A stretch of DNA of 64,000 nucleotides from Paenibacillus xylanexedens. Lineage in GTDB: Bacteria; Bacillota; Bacilli; Paenibacillales; Paenibacillaceae. Below are positions 17,829 to 27,564 of this stretch, one piece after another; position 1 is the stretch's first letter, and each line of letters starts with the position of its first letter. Location of the stretch: contig NZ_JAGIKV010000003.1 of the NCBI RefSeq assembly GCF_017874615.1, positions 310,001 to 374,000 on the forward strand, written 5' to 3'. A model generated the notes under the pieces. It did no database searches. It saw only the letters and a program-made list of their open reading frames with translations, and had not been told where the DNA came from. The position numbers and the translations under genes are program-made.

Positions 17829-20800
17829 ATGAATAAACTTAGGAATCCCAGAACGATTTCCCTGATTTTTTGGATACTCATTACTCTCGTTTCTGTAGTG
17901 GCGATGCCTGATTTTGGTCAACTGGTAAAAGAAAAAGGACAGATTTCAATTCCTGAAACGGCACAAAGCCAGGTTGCTGCGACTATGTTGAGAGATATGG
18001 ATAAGGATAGCGGGAATACTTATTCCATCATTGCTGTATTTAATAGTGGAGAAGATACACAAGCATTAACGAACCAGCAAAAGACGGAGATCGAATCCGT
18101 TTTATCCAACCTGAAAAATCAGAAAAAGCAACTGAATATTGAGACGATCACAAGCCATCTGGATGGTGAAGAGCAAGCTGATCGGCTTATATCCGAGGAC
18201 CAAACCACGATCCTGACTCAAATCACCGTCACTAAAGATGAGAATATTCCTCTTTCGGAAGTCATTAGTCTATTAAAAGAATCTACAACCATCCCTGATG
18301 TGGATACATATCTGACGGGAGCTGACCTGATCGATGATGATTTTGGTAAATCGATTGAAGACGGTGTGCAGAAAACAGAAATTATCGCGATCATTTTCAT
18401 CCTCGTTATCCTGATTATTATTTTTAGATCCCCAATCATACCTGTTATTTCACTGCTCACGGTAGGTATATCTTACGTTGTTTCATTAGCTATTGTGGGA
18501 TATCTTGTAGATTGGTTTAACTTTCCGTTCTCGAACTTTACTCAGATATTTATGGTCGTTATCCTCTTTGGTATTGGGACGGATTATAATATCCTGTTAT
18601 ATACCAGATTCAAGGAGGAACTAAGTAGACAAGATGGCGATGTGATTCTTGCGACCAAAACGACATTTAAAACAGCAGGCAGAACCGTATTGTATAGCGG
18701 CATCGCTGTATTCATCGGGTTTCTTTCACTCCTGCTTGCCAAGTTTCAGTTATATCAGGCAACCTCTGCGGTGGCGATCGCAGTAGCGGTTCTCATTATC
18801 GTCCTCAATACGTTGAACCCGTTCTTCATGGTTGTCATGGGCAAAAAAATGTTCTGGCCATCGAAAAATTTCGAAGGCCATGCGGACAGCCGACTGTGGG
18901 GATTTTTATCCCGCCAATCGGTACGAAGACCTTTCCTGGCAATCATTCTGGTTGCGGTGATTAGTGTTCCTTTATTATTCAGTTACAGTAATCGACTAAG
19001 TTATAATGACCTGTTTGAAGTCAATAATGACTACAATTCCAAACAGGGGATTAATCTGATTATGGAGCATTATGCACCAGGATTCTCAGCGCCAACAACA
19101 TTGGTTGTGCAATCCGAGCAGGCAATGGACAATCAGACATTGCTGAAGGCACTGGATGATCTGACGGATAAGATGTCCAAGGTGAAAGGTGTCTCTGAGG
19201 TTTACAGTGTCACTCGACCAACTGGAGTCCGAATTAAAGAGTTGTATATTAACGATCAAGCAGAGGAGCTTAATCAGGGTATTGGTAAAGCAAACGATGG
19301 TGTAAGCGAAATTAACGAAGGTTTGTCCTCTGCAGCTGGACAGCTTCAATCTTCAAATGATTTAAGTAACGTACAGCTGTTGATTGATGGGACAAGCCGG
19401 TTGCAAGTTGGAGTAAATGCATTGGGAGACGCCATGAATCAGGTATCTGATGGGCTGAATAATGGGGAAGAAGGGGCAGAGACGTTGAAAAACGGACTTA
19501 CTACCCTTAAAGGAAAGGTTGGAGTCCTGTCTAAAGGTGCCAGTGATCTGCAAAAAGGGTATACGCAACTTGAACAGGGATTTGGTTCCTTCCGTGGTAC
19601 TTTCACAAGCATTAAGACAGCCATTAAGGGAGCTCTTGATGCCTATGCTCAGATCGAAGGCAGCATGACCAGTCTAATTGTGAATCACCCTGAGTTACAA
19701 CAAGAAGAAGATGCTGTACAAGTGATTAGTATTTCTCAAGCGGCTCAAACTGAACTGAACGCGTTATACACACAGTTGGACCCGTTGATGCAGCAGTACA
19801 ATGGGGCTATGGATTCTTTCAAGGAAGCCAACGAGTCAATGGCTCAAATTAGTGGCGGTCTGACTCAGGTTGCTGTAGGTGTCGGTCAGCTTGAATACGG
19901 TGCTGGCGAGCTATCCAAAGGTTTGGCGACTGGAGCCAATGGAACCCAGCAGATAGCGGGTAAAACATTGGAAGTGAAGGATGGGCTGGGTCAGATTAAT
20001 GAAGGACAGAGTCAATTGTTAAGCGGTCTGAACGATTTGCAGGACAAAATGGGTGAGTTGAAATCCGGATTGACCGAAAGTACAAAAGGACTCTCAGATG
20101 TGTCGAAGGGTCTTGGTGATGCCGAAGTTTATTTGGCCCATCTTGGCCAGTCTGATGCTGCGAAAAGCTTCTACATTCCAGAAGAGGTATTAAAAGGAGA
20201 AGAGTTTCTAAGTTCGCTCGACATGTATATGTCTTCGGATCGGAAGACAGCGGAAATCTCCATTATTTTGACCGATAATCCATATTCGAAAGAAGCGATG
20301 GATGTTGTTCAAAATCTTAACAAGCAGTTGGAAACGGCTTTGGTTGGCACGGATTTGAGTGAGGCGAAAGTGGCACTGGGCGGCATACCGTCACAGAACC
20401 TGGATATGAAAGAATTATCCGGAGGCGATCTGAATCGGACGTCCATGATCATGCTGATTGGAATTGGATTGATACTTTTGTTCATTATTCGTTCGTTTTG
20501 GCAGACTGTAATCATTATAGGTGCGTTATTCCTGACGTATTATGTGGCCCTTGGTCTGAATGAATTGCTGGTGGTTGGCCCGCTTGGCGTTGACTATCTG
20601 AGCTGGAACGTTCCTTTCTTCAGTCTGATCATGATTGTTACACTTGGTGTGGACTACAGTATCTTCCTCATGATGAAATATCGTGAGATTGAAGGAGATC
20701 CAATTCATAAAATTACGGAAGCTTCCCGTAATATAGGAGGGGTCGTGATCTCGGCGGCAGTGATCTTGGGAGGTACCTTCGCCGCACTAATTCCTTCCGG

Positions 20801-20951
20801 TGTTGTTACACTGATTGAAGTAGCTATTTCTGTCATCATCGGATTGGTTTTGCTAAGTTTTGTCATGCTTCCAATCTTGCTTCCGGCTCTAATCAGTCTA
20901 TTACACAAGTTAAAAAACTGGGGTTCGGGGTCCGATCCCATAAAAAAATAA
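17829..20951 (+). CDS. MMPL/RND-type membrane exporter, YdgH/YdfJ-like
   Basis: The 1040-residue protein has two MMPL halves. One transmembrane helix at 8-25 and five at about 180-330 (GVQKTEIIAIIFILVILIIIF, FGIGTDYNILLYTRFKEE) are mirrored by a C-terminal set (about 865-1030) with VTLGVDYSIFLMMKYREIEG. The GxGTDY / GVDY motifs are the proton-relay aspartate regions of the superfamily. Between them is a long extracellular region (about 480-770) of coiled-coil pseudo-repeats such as LNQGIGKANDGVSEINEGL, similar to YhgE/Pip proteins. Such proteins export lipids or hydrophobic drugs. It is controlled by the adjacent TetR through its own palindromic operator. Confidence 0.88.
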   Translation: MNKLRNPRTISLIFWILITLVSVVAMPDFGQLVKEKGQISIPETAQSQVAATMLRDMDKDSGNTYSIIAVFNSGEDTQALTNQQKTEIESVLSNLKNQKKQLNIETITSHLDGEEQADRLISEDQTTILTQITVTKDENIPLSEVISLLKESTTIPDVDTYLTGADLIDDDFGKSIEDGVQKTEIIAIIFILVILIIIFRSPIIPVISLLTVGISYVVSLAIVGYLVDWFNFPFSNFTQIFMVVILFGIGTDYNILLYTRFKEELSRQDGDVILATKTTFKTAGRTVLYSGIAVFIGFLSLLLAKFQLYQATSAVAIAVAVLIIVLNTLNPFFMVVMGKKMFWPSKNFEGHADSRLWGFLSRQSVRRPFLAIILVAVISVPLLFSYSNRLSYNDLFEVNNDYNSKQGINLIMEHYAPGFSAPTTLVVQSEQAMDNQTLLKALDDLTDKMSKVKGVSEVYSVTRPTGVRIKELYINDQAEELNQGIGKANDGVSEINEGLSSAAGQLQSSNDLSNVQLLIDGTSRLQVGVNALGDAMNQVSDGLNNGEEGAETLKNGLTTLKGKVGVLSKGASDLQKGYTQLEQGFGSFRGTFTSIKTAIKGALDAYAQIEGSMTSLIVNHPELQQEEDAVQVISISQAAQTELNALYTQLDPLMQQYNGAMDSFKEANESMAQISGGLTQVAVGVGQLEYGAGELSKGLATGANGTQQIAGKTLEVKDGLGQINEGQSQLLSGLNDLQDKMGELKSGLTESTKGLSDVSKGLGDAEVYLAHLGQSDAAKSFYIPEEVLKGEEFLSSLDMYMSSDRKTAEISIILTDNPYSKEAMDVVQNLNKQLETALVGTDLSEAKVALGGIPSQNLDMKELSGGDLNRTSMIMLIGIGLILLFIIRSFWQTVIIIGALFLTYYVALGLNELLVVGPLGVDYLSWNVPFFSLIMIVTLGVDYSIFLMMKYREIEGDPIHKITEASRNIGGVVISAAVILGGTFAALIPSGVVTLIEVAISVIIGLVLLSFVMLPILLPALISLLHKLKNWGSGSDPIKK

Positions 20952-20972
20952 ATAAATCATCTTTATATCAAG

Positions 20973-21018
20973 CGATTCCTGACAAACATGACGTCAGGGG
21001 TCGTTTTTTATTTTTTTA
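20973..21018 (+). terminator. Terminator after the exporter
   Basis: CGATTCCTGAC pairs with GTCAGGGGTCG, followed by a long T-rich run. Confidence 0.75.
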
Positions 21019-21253
21019 TCCTATGAATTATAACTAAGTTATCATAACAATGCGGGAAATAATCTAACGTGAAACAATGACGGATTCATATAGTTTTCTC
21101 AAACAAGAATAAGTATACTTACATAGAGTCTTTGTTTGTCTTAAATGGAGCTGAGTGCAAGAAAAGCAGTTTCTATTTCAATATACTGAGAATCAGTTGA
21201 GGATCAGCATTCATTTGCAACAACAGAACAGATTGTGAAAGGGGATAACTAAG

Positions 21254-21844
21254 ATGACTGCAACAACTATTATGGAACGTCTGAAGAGCGAGACAGCTCA
21301 TTATCACAGACAAGTAGAACAGAACCCTTATGCAAAAGCCATTATGAATCAAACTGTGACTATAGAAGAATATAGAACATATTTAGAGAAATTTTATGGA
21401 TTCCTGAAACCACTGGAAGATCAGGCTGTACAGCAGCCTTTCTGGGAAAGTACGGGATTGGATATCGAGATTAGAGGCAAGGCTGGACTGTTGGAAAAAG
21501 ATTTACGAAATCTGGGTGCCAGTGAAGAGGAAATCAGCCAACTTCCGCTCTGTGAAGAACTGCCGGATATTTCAACATCTGCCCGTTTGTTCGGGTATCT
21601 GTATGTAATTGAGGGGTCCACGAACGGTGGACAGATTATGACCAAACGTTTGTCGCAGTTCCTGCCCATTGAAGCTGATCGTGGATTGGAATATTTCAAT
21701 GCCTACGGCTCTGAGACAAGAACAAGATGGAGCGAGTTTACAGGTTTGCTGCAGCAGTCCATCAGCACTCCAGAAGATCATGACAACATGGTACACAGTG
21801 CATCAGAGACATTCCGACTATTAGATCAATGGATTAATACGTAG
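21254..21844 (+). CDS. Biliverdin-producing heme oxygenase
   Basis: The 196-residue helical protein fits bacterial heme oxygenases. The proximal histidine is in LKSETAHYHRQVE (His18) and the distal glycine helix is LYVIEGSTNGGQI (about 117-129). It splits heme to biliverdin, CO and iron, usually for iron scavenging or to make a phytochrome chromophore. No phytochrome or heme transporter is adjacent. AAAGGGGATAAC precedes the ATG. The upstream sequence has TGAGAATCAGTTGAGGATCA, only vaguely Fur-like, so iron control is unproven. Confidence 0.88.
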   Translation: MTATTIMERLKSETAHYHRQVEQNPYAKAIMNQTVTIEEYRTYLEKFYGFLKPLEDQAVQQPFWESTGLDIEIRGKAGLLEKDLRNLGASEEEISQLPLCEELPDISTSARLFGYLYVIEGSTNGGQIMTKRLSQFLPIEADRGLEYFNAYGSETRTRWSEFTGLLQQSISTPEDHDNMVHSASETFRLLDQWINT

Positions 21845-21877
21845 GGCGGACTTTTTTTCATATAATTAAAAGGAACC

Positions 21878-22106
21878 TATATAAGTTGAAATAATACATT
21901 TAACCTAACGGAGAGGACAGAAAAAAGCTGGAAAAGCGAAGCGTTCACCTAAAAGCTTTCTGAAAGAAAGCTACATCGGAAGCATACGCTTAAACCGGAT
22001 TTTTCCCTATAGAAAAGGGAATCGATAAAATCTGGGGATAACAGCGATTGGAAGGGTATTCTGTCATCGTAGTGCAATGTAAATAATTATTAATTCAACT
22101 TATATA
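21878..22106 (+). repeat. Structured intergenic repeat, copy 1 (229 bp, diverged)
   Basis: It starts TATATAAGTTGAA and ends with the inverted TTCAACTTATATA. Inside, GAGAGGACAGAA pairs with TTCTGTC, and CCGGATTTT with AAAATCTGG around a TTCCC/GGGAA tip. The block CTGGGGATAACAGCGAT is shared with the copies at 28806 and 51999. This copy has an extra hairpin (AGCTTTC/GAAAGCT at about 21954-21972) that makes it longer. It fills most of the gap between the heme oxygenase and the TerB operon. Confidence 0.85.
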
Positions 22107-22120
22107 ACATCATGATGAAA

Positions 22121-22146
22121 AGAGGGCAGAAATGCCTTCTTTTTTG
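22121..22146 (+). terminator. Terminator downstream of repeat copy 1
   Basis: AGAGGGCA pairs with TGCCTTCT over a 4-base loop, followed by six T. It ends whatever transcript runs through the repeat. A TATAAT at 22194-22199 with a poor -35 is the likely start of the next operon. Confidence 0.75.
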
Positions 22147-22257
22147 TGTCCAGGAATGTTTAAATTTCGTCACCGCAGACACAGGACAAGTGATATAATG
22201 ATCCCTATGGATACACTTGTTCGTATTCTGTCTTGGAGGAGGGTGAGATAACGTTCT

Positions 22258-23835
22258 ATGAAAGACAACTCAAGACAATTGGAATTTATGGAGATAGATC
22301 TGAGTGAAGAACCTGAAACAGCAGCGGTTCCGGTTCCTGATCGTTCAACCATTGTGCAGTCTGCACATGATACGATGCAGCATCGTGGAGGCATATTGTC
22401 CTCAGAGAAACGTTTTGTAGAGGAAGCAAAGCAGTGGGCAGAGATGGAGGGGGATGTATCCCCATGGGTTCCCTTTATGAGTTACTGGCCAACGTATGGT
22501 GTGATGAATGAAGCCCAGCGCAAGTGGTATATGTTTTGGAGGAAGGAAGTACGTCAGGGGAGATACCCGGATACCGATCTGTCCTATCTATTTGTTCATA
22601 TCTACGAGTTAATTAACGGCATTGGCTGGCAGAATCCTCAGGATGGTTATGATCAATTAAAGCAGCTATGGGTGAACTACCGTGAACGGTTGCCCCAATT
22701 AAATATATATATGCAAGAGTGGATGGTCGATTATGTGCTGGTCCATCAGATGGAAATGTCCTTATCCGAGGTCATGGGCCTTTCCTGCGGATACCTGCCA
22801 GCAGAGATGCTGGATAGGGAGCTGCAACGTATTTTACAGGATAATGTATCGGATATATCGCTGAATATGCTGCAAAGATATTATGATTACGATATTACGC
22901 TCAGTAAATTCTACAGAGATGGCGGCAAAGAAGTGATGGAGCAGTACATCCCGCGGGTCATGGCCTTGGTTGATTCGTACCTGGAACGTACGCGACAAGT
23001 TGGACTGTTGCCTGAGTGTGATCCTAACGATGAACGCACGATGGAGCGCATTCTGTTTCGCAAAGCAGTCTATGATGATTCGATCTATGGAAGATCGGTA
23101 TCGTTCAGATATATGCCCATAGGTGAACAGGCTGAATTTGTGCAGATGGTTACGCGGATTTATCGATGTACTGAAAATAAACTTCGTGAACTGCTTGGAT
23201 TCAGAGGCCGATTGCGAGGACAGACTCTTGAACCCGAACTTGCAAATCTGATTGAACGTTACCTGGACAAAGCATATGCGATCGAGCAGGCGGAGTCTGT
23301 GGAACAACCAATGATTCGGATTGATACAGAGAAATTGGCATCATTACAGCAGGAAAGTGAGTACGTGCGATTGGCGCTTACAATTGAGGATGATCACCCT
23401 TCTGAAGTGAAGGATGAAGAGGTTAATAGCGCAAATGTTACAAGTAATCCATTCGATGTACTGGAAGCAAGGAATGAGATCACTCCAACTGAAGGTTCTA
23501 TGGAGTCGGAGCCATGCGCAGTAGAGATTGCAACAGGAGCGCAAGTAGAATCGATTAGGTTGCAGTGGGACGAGTCTGCTGAGGCTGATCTGGATGAAGA
23601 ATGGCTGCTTTTTGCCAAGGAACTCTCCCCTCAACAGGTGCAAACGATTCATGTTCTACTTGGCGCAAGTCCAGATACGGAGCTGATGCGTCTGGCTGAG
23701 CAATATGGAACGATGCCTACGCTTCTGCTGGATGAAATTAATGATGTGGCTATGGAAACGATCGGTGATCTTCTGATTGATGGTGATCGGATTGTTCCTG
23801 ATTATATAGATGTGTTCGAACATGTGAAGAGGTGA
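22258..23835 (+). CDS. TerB_N/TerB_C-domain protein of a Shango-like operon
   Basis: The 525-residue protein has an N-terminal acidic stretch, a TerB_N-type region (about 50-240: KQWAEMEGDVSPWVPFMSYWPTY, MFWRKEVRQGRYPDTDLSYLFVHIYELING), a helical middle and a C-terminal TerB_C-like region (about 435-525: ELSPQQVQTIHVLLG, LLLDEINDVAMETIGDLLIDGDRIVPDY). It is the first of three tightly packed genes, followed six bases later by a BrxD-like ATPase and then a helicase. A TerB-like protein plus ATPase plus helicase is the published composition of the Shango anti-phage system; the same trio also fits the Ter-linked stress systems described by Aravind and co-workers. The exact role is unknown. No signal peptide or transmembrane segment is seen. 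Confidence 0.82.
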   Translation: MKDNSRQLEFMEIDLSEEPETAAVPVPDRSTIVQSAHDTMQHRGGILSSEKRFVEEAKQWAEMEGDVSPWVPFMSYWPTYGVMNEAQRKWYMFWRKEVRQGRYPDTDLSYLFVHIYELINGIGWQNPQDGYDQLKQLWVNYRERLPQLNIYMQEWMVDYVLVHQMEMSLSEVMGLSCGYLPAEMLDRELQRILQDNVSDISLNMLQRYYDYDITLSKFYRDGGKEVMEQYIPRVMALVDSYLERTRQVGLLPECDPNDERTMERILFRKAVYDDSIYGRSVSFRYMPIGEQAEFVQMVTRIYRCTENKLRELLGFRGRLRGQTLEPELANLIERYLDKAYAIEQAESVEQPMIRIDTEKLASLQQESEYVRLALTIEDDHPSEVKDEEVNSANVTSNPFDVLEARNEITPTEGSMESEPCAVEIATGAQVESIRLQWDESAEADLDEEWLLFAKELSPQQVQTIHVLLGASPDTELMRLAEQYGTMPTLLLDEINDVAMETIGDLLIDGDRIVPDYIDVFEHVKR

Positions 23836-23841
23836 TACGCA

Positions 23842-25185
23842 GTGACAGAACTTAAAATACCAAAGCGGCTGACCACCGCACTTGTAAATTCATTGACAGC
23901 TGGTGTTGTCCCGCGCATAGGACTGGAGCAGATTGCTGTTGGTCGGAAACCGGAAGTGGAAGCCATTTTGCGGGATATGGACAATATCGCTGAGGGCGGC
24001 GCAGCTTTTAAACTCATAACGGGTCGTTACGGCAGCGGTAAAAGCTTTCTTTTGCAGATGATTCGTAACTATGCGATGGATCGTGATTTTGTTGTGGCAG
24101 ATGCCGATCTGTCACCAGAGCGACGATTGGTGGGAACCAAAGGCCAGGGACTTGCGACATATCGCGAACTGATGACTCGTCTGTCTACACGCACACGCCC
24201 GGATGGAGGAGCGTTGGAGCCGATTTTGCAAAAATGGATCGCAGGGCTGCAACAATCCACGATGCAGAGTCAGAACCTGCGCCCGGATGATCCCGCTCTG
24301 CCGCTTGAGGTAGAGAAACAGATCTACGCGGTGACGGGGGAGATGCAGAATCTGGTTCACGGCTTTGATTTTGCCAAGGTACTGGCTTCGTATTGGAACG
24401 GGTATAAGCTTGCTGATGATGAACAAAAACAGGCGGCACTTCGCTGGCTTCGAGGAGAATTTGCAACCAAAACGGAAGCGAAAAAAGAACTGGCTGTTGG
24501 CGTTATCATTGACGATGACAACTGGTATGACTACTTCAAATTGTGGTCTGAATTCACGGCGCGCATTGGTTACAAAGGATTATTGTTGTTCATTGATGAA
24601 GCGGTGAATCTGTACAAAATAACAAACAGTGTCTCCCGTCAAAGCAACTATGAGAAATTGCTGACCATGTTCAATGATACGATGCAGGGCAAGGCGGAGC
24701 ATCTGGGCATATTTGTAGGCGGTACGCCGCAATTTGTGGAGGATGAACGGCGTGGATTATACAGCTATGAAGCGCTTCGCTCCAGGCTTATTGATGGTCG
24801 CTATGCAGCCAAAGCGTATGCGAATTATACAGGCCCGATCCTGAAACTAGCGATGTTATCACATGAAGAGATTCTGATTTTGCTCCAGAAGCTACGACAG
24901 ATTCATGCCCTGCATTTTGGATACAGTGCAAGTCTGACGGATGAACAATTGGTTGATTTTATGCAAACGGCGGTGAACCGACTCGGTGCGGATGAATTGC
25001 TGACAACGCGTGAAGTGGTACGAGACTTTATGGATGTACTGCATACGTTACACCAGAATCCTGAAGTGACTTATACTCAATTACTTGGCGAGCGGGTTGC
25101 CAAACCTCAGGAAACGGGTAAAGGGGCAGATGCATCCGCGAATGCAGATGATCTGGACGACTTTCTGGCGGAGTTTGAATTATGA
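23842..25185 (+). CDS. BrxD-like (DUF2791) P-loop ATPase of a Shango-like operon
   Basis: The 447-residue AAA-type ATPase resembles the BREX ATP-binding protein family (DUF2791). Walker A is GRYGSGKS (about 60-67), Walker B is GLLLFIDEAVNLY (about 246), and an arginine-bearing region YEALRSRLIDGRY follows. The start is GTG, with GAGGTGA spanning the upstream stop codon. Its own stop overlaps the start of the helicase gene by 4 bases (ATGA), so translation is coupled. It probably drives the helicase partner in an ATP-dependent response. The acidic tail (ADDLDDFLAEFEL) may be an interaction peptide. This is not a BREX locus: no PglZ, PglX or BrxC is nearby. Confidence 0.85.
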   Translation: MTELKIPKRLTTALVNSLTAGVVPRIGLEQIAVGRKPEVEAILRDMDNIAEGGAAFKLITGRYGSGKSFLLQMIRNYAMDRDFVVADADLSPERRLVGTKGQGLATYRELMTRLSTRTRPDGGALEPILQKWIAGLQQSTMQSQNLRPDDPALPLEVEKQIYAVTGEMQNLVHGFDFAKVLASYWNGYKLADDEQKQAALRWLRGEFATKTEAKKELAVGVIIDDDNWYDYFKLWSEFTARIGYKGLLLFIDEAVNLYKITNSVSRQSNYEKLLTMFNDTMQGKAEHLGIFVGGTPQFVEDERRGLYSYEALRSRLIDGRYAAKAYANYTGPILKLAMLSHEEILILLQKLRQIHALHFGYSASLTDEQLVDFMQTAVNRLGADELLTTREVVRDFMDVLHTLHQNPEVTYTQLLGERVAKPQETGKGADASANADDLDDFLAEFEL

Positions 25186-27401
25186 GTGATAACCCGTTCT
25201 ATCGGTTGGCGCCGTTTGTTCAGGAATTTATATATAAAAAAAGATGGGAATCGCTTCGTCCTGCCCAGATTGAGGCCTGTAATATCTGTTTTCATACCCC
25301 GCATCATATGCTGATTGCGGCGGGAACGGCCTCCGGCAAAACGGAGGCGGCTTTTTTTCCTGCATTGACCGAGCTGTATGAACGGCCTTCCAAGTCGGTT
25401 GGCATTTTGTACATTGGGCCTCTGAAAGCTCTGATTAATGATCAATTCGAACGTCTAAAGGATCTGTTATCGGAAGGCAATATTCCGGTTTGGCATTGGC
25501 ACGGGGACGTACCTCAGGCGGAGAAAACAAAACTGATGAAAAATCCGTCCGGTGTGCTCCAGATAACGCCAGAATCGTTGGAAGGTTTGCTCATGAATCG
25601 ACCGAATGCAATTCCGGCGCTGTTTCATGATCTGCGATATGTCATCATCGATGAGGTGCATGCCTTTATGGGAGCGGATCGGGGCATTCAAGTACTCAGC
25701 GAGCTTGCCAGAATCGAGCGTATGGCTGGCTGTGCACCGCGAAGAGTGGGCTTGTCCGCCACACTTAGTGACTATGATGCGGCTACATCTTGGCTTGCTG
25801 CGGGAACGCAGCAGGGGGTGGATGTGGTCTCTTCCCCGGGCGGTCGCAAGTTGCGACTGCGGGTGGAACATTTCTCCTTTCCAGATGCACAGGACGAGGA
25901 GCAGGCGGAGCAGCTTCATAACGCACGTAAAGCGTACTACGACTTCATCTATGAGAGCACACATCGTAAAAAAGCGTTGATCTTCACCAACAGCCGAACG
26001 GATGCTGAAGTCACCATTCTTGAGATGCGGCGAGTCGCGGCTCGCAGGCAAGAGCGTGGTGTGTTCCATGTGCATCATGGAAGTATCTCGGCTATGCTGA
26101 GGGAAGAGACGGAAGCTGCCCTACGCACAGGATCGGGGCCCGCGGTTGCTGCGGCAACGGTCACGCTTGAACTGGGCATCGATCTGGGCGAACTGGAACG
26201 TGTGGTTCAGCTCGGTGCACCGTATAGTGCGTCCAGCTTTGTACAGCGTCTGGGACGTTCAGGGAGACGAGAGGACATGGCATCAGAGATGCTTTTTGTA
26301 TGTCCGGAGGAAGAGGATGAGGAAGCGCAATTGCCAGCGCGTATGCCGTGGACGTTGATGCGTGCGATTGCTGTTATCGAACTGTATGTAAAAACGAAGT
26401 GGGTCGAGCCGCTTGAAGCCCGCAAAATGCCCATAGGTGTGCTCTATCATCAGACGATGAGCATGTTGAAAAGTATGGGGGAGGCGGAGCCGAGAGATCT
26501 TGCTGAAGCCATCCTTTCGCTGGCCCCATTTGCGTTGATCAGACCTGATCAATATCAGGTATTCCTGAATTACCTCATTGAGACGGATCATCTGCAATGG
26601 ACAGAGGATCGAACATTGATCATCGGTCTGACAGGTGAGAAAATTGTGAATAATTATCGCTTCTACGCCGTGTTTAAAGACGATGAGGAACATAAAGTAT
26701 TAAACGGCTCAGAAGAGATTGGTTCAATTACAACCGTGCCCCCACCTGGCTATTGCTTCTCGCTCGCAGGCAAACTGTGGAAAGTGGAAGAGGTCGATCA
26801 CAAGCACAAGGCTGTGTATGTGAAGTCTGCAAAAGGTAAAGTAGATACATTATGGCTTGGCGCGGGAGGAGATATTCATACGTCGGTAGTACAGAAAATG
26901 CGTGAAGTGTTGTCCGACTCGACCATCTATCCCTATCTGTCACCACAAGCCGTCAATCGACTTGAACGGGCGCGCCGCCTAGCTCGTGAAAGCGGACTGT
27001 TGAAGCAGGTCGTGATTCCGGCAGGGGGAGATTCGATGTATGTTCTTCCTTGGGTTGGAAGTAAATCATTCCGTACATTGGAGCGCCTGATGAAGCATAA
27101 TCTGTCCAAGAAACTTGCCTTGCGTTCGGTTGTGCCCATGGAGCCATATTATTTTGTAGTGTCCGGCAAGGTCGACGAACGAACATTGTTAGCCGAGATC
27201 ATGAGTGAGTGTCGAACGGCTGAAGACGCATCTGCGTTACTGGCTGAAGATGAAGCGCCTTATCTGGGCAAGTATGATGAATTTGTCGCGCCGCCATTGA
27301 TCCGTGAGGCTTTTGCTGTGGATGGGCTGGATCTGGATGGATTGAAGGCAGGTTTACAGCAAACATTGGAGTGGGACTCCTCAGGCTCCAATCGGACATG
27401 A
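25182..27401 (+). CDS. Lhr-like DEAD/DEAH helicase of a Shango-like operon
   Basis: The 739-residue SF2 helicase has motif I AAGTASGKTE (about 46-55), GPLKALINDQ (motif Ia), QITPESLEG, motif II DEVH (about 157), motif III SATLSD, and motif VI QRLGRSGRRE, the pattern of Lhr-like helicases. The C-terminal third (about 490-739) is a family-specific region not recognised. It overlaps the ATPase gene by 4 bases and ends the operon. In Shango and BREX-related loci such helicases are required for defence; the nucleic acid it acts on is unknown. No convincing terminator follows; the next transcription signal is a new promoter at 27494. Confidence 0.87.
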   Translation: MSDNPFYRLAPFVQEFIYKKRWESLRPAQIEACNICFHTPHHMLIAAGTASGKTEAAFFPALTELYERPSKSVGILYIGPLKALINDQFERLKDLLSEGNIPVWHWHGDVPQAEKTKLMKNPSGVLQITPESLEGLLMNRPNAIPALFHDLRYVIIDEVHAFMGADRGIQVLSELARIERMAGCAPRRVGLSATLSDYDAATSWLAAGTQQGVDVVSSPGGRKLRLRVEHFSFPDAQDEEQAEQLHNARKAYYDFIYESTHRKKALIFTNSRTDAEVTILEMRRVAARRQERGVFHVHHGSISAMLREETEAALRTGSGPAVAAATVTLELGIDLGELERVVQLGAPYSASSFVQRLGRSGRREDMASEMLFVCPEEEDEEAQLPARMPWTLMRAIAVIELYVKTKWVEPLEARKMPIGVLYHQTMSMLKSMGEAEPRDLAEAILSLAPFALIRPDQYQVFLNYLIETDHLQWTEDRTLIIGLTGEKIVNNYRFYAVFKDDEEHKVLNGSEEIGSITTVPPPGYCFSLAGKLWKVEEVDHKHKAVYVKSAKGKVDTLWLGAGGDIHTSVVQKMREVLSDSTIYPYLSPQAVNRLERARRLARESGLLKQVVIPAGGDSMYVLPWVGSKSFRTLERLMKHNLSKKLALRSVVPMEPYYFVVSGKVDERTLLAEIMSECRTAEDASALLAEDEAPYLGKYDEFVAPPLIREAFAVDGLDLDGLKAGLQQTLEWDSSGSNRT

Positions 27402-27493
27402 CGTTTTTACGTAATCAGAGTACTCGAAGCATGGTACAGCGATCGAAGCGACTCGGTGTAATAATTTAGTTCAACTTTTTATACGGAATAGGG

Positions 27494-27522
27494 TTGACAC
27501 CATCTCACCTCCCATGTAATAT
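27494..27522 (+). promoter_or_regulatory. Promoter of the riboswitch-exporter transcript
   Basis: TTGACA (27494-27499) and TAATAT (27517-27522) with a 17-base spacer lie about 45 bases before the aptamer. Confidence 0.65.
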
Positions 27523-27564
27523 ATGAAAAGTCGTCACACACGAATTACATCAAATTGCATATAT

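Noticed and set aside
21185..21215. Fur box upstream of the heme oxygenase
   Set aside because: TGAGAATCAGTTGAGGATCA fits only one half of the 7-1-7 Fur consensus; too many mismatches in the other half.
22258..27401. Interpretation as a BREX system because of the BrxD-like ATPase
   Set aside because: The BREX hallmark genes pglZ, pglX and brxC are absent; only the ATPase and helicase families are shared.
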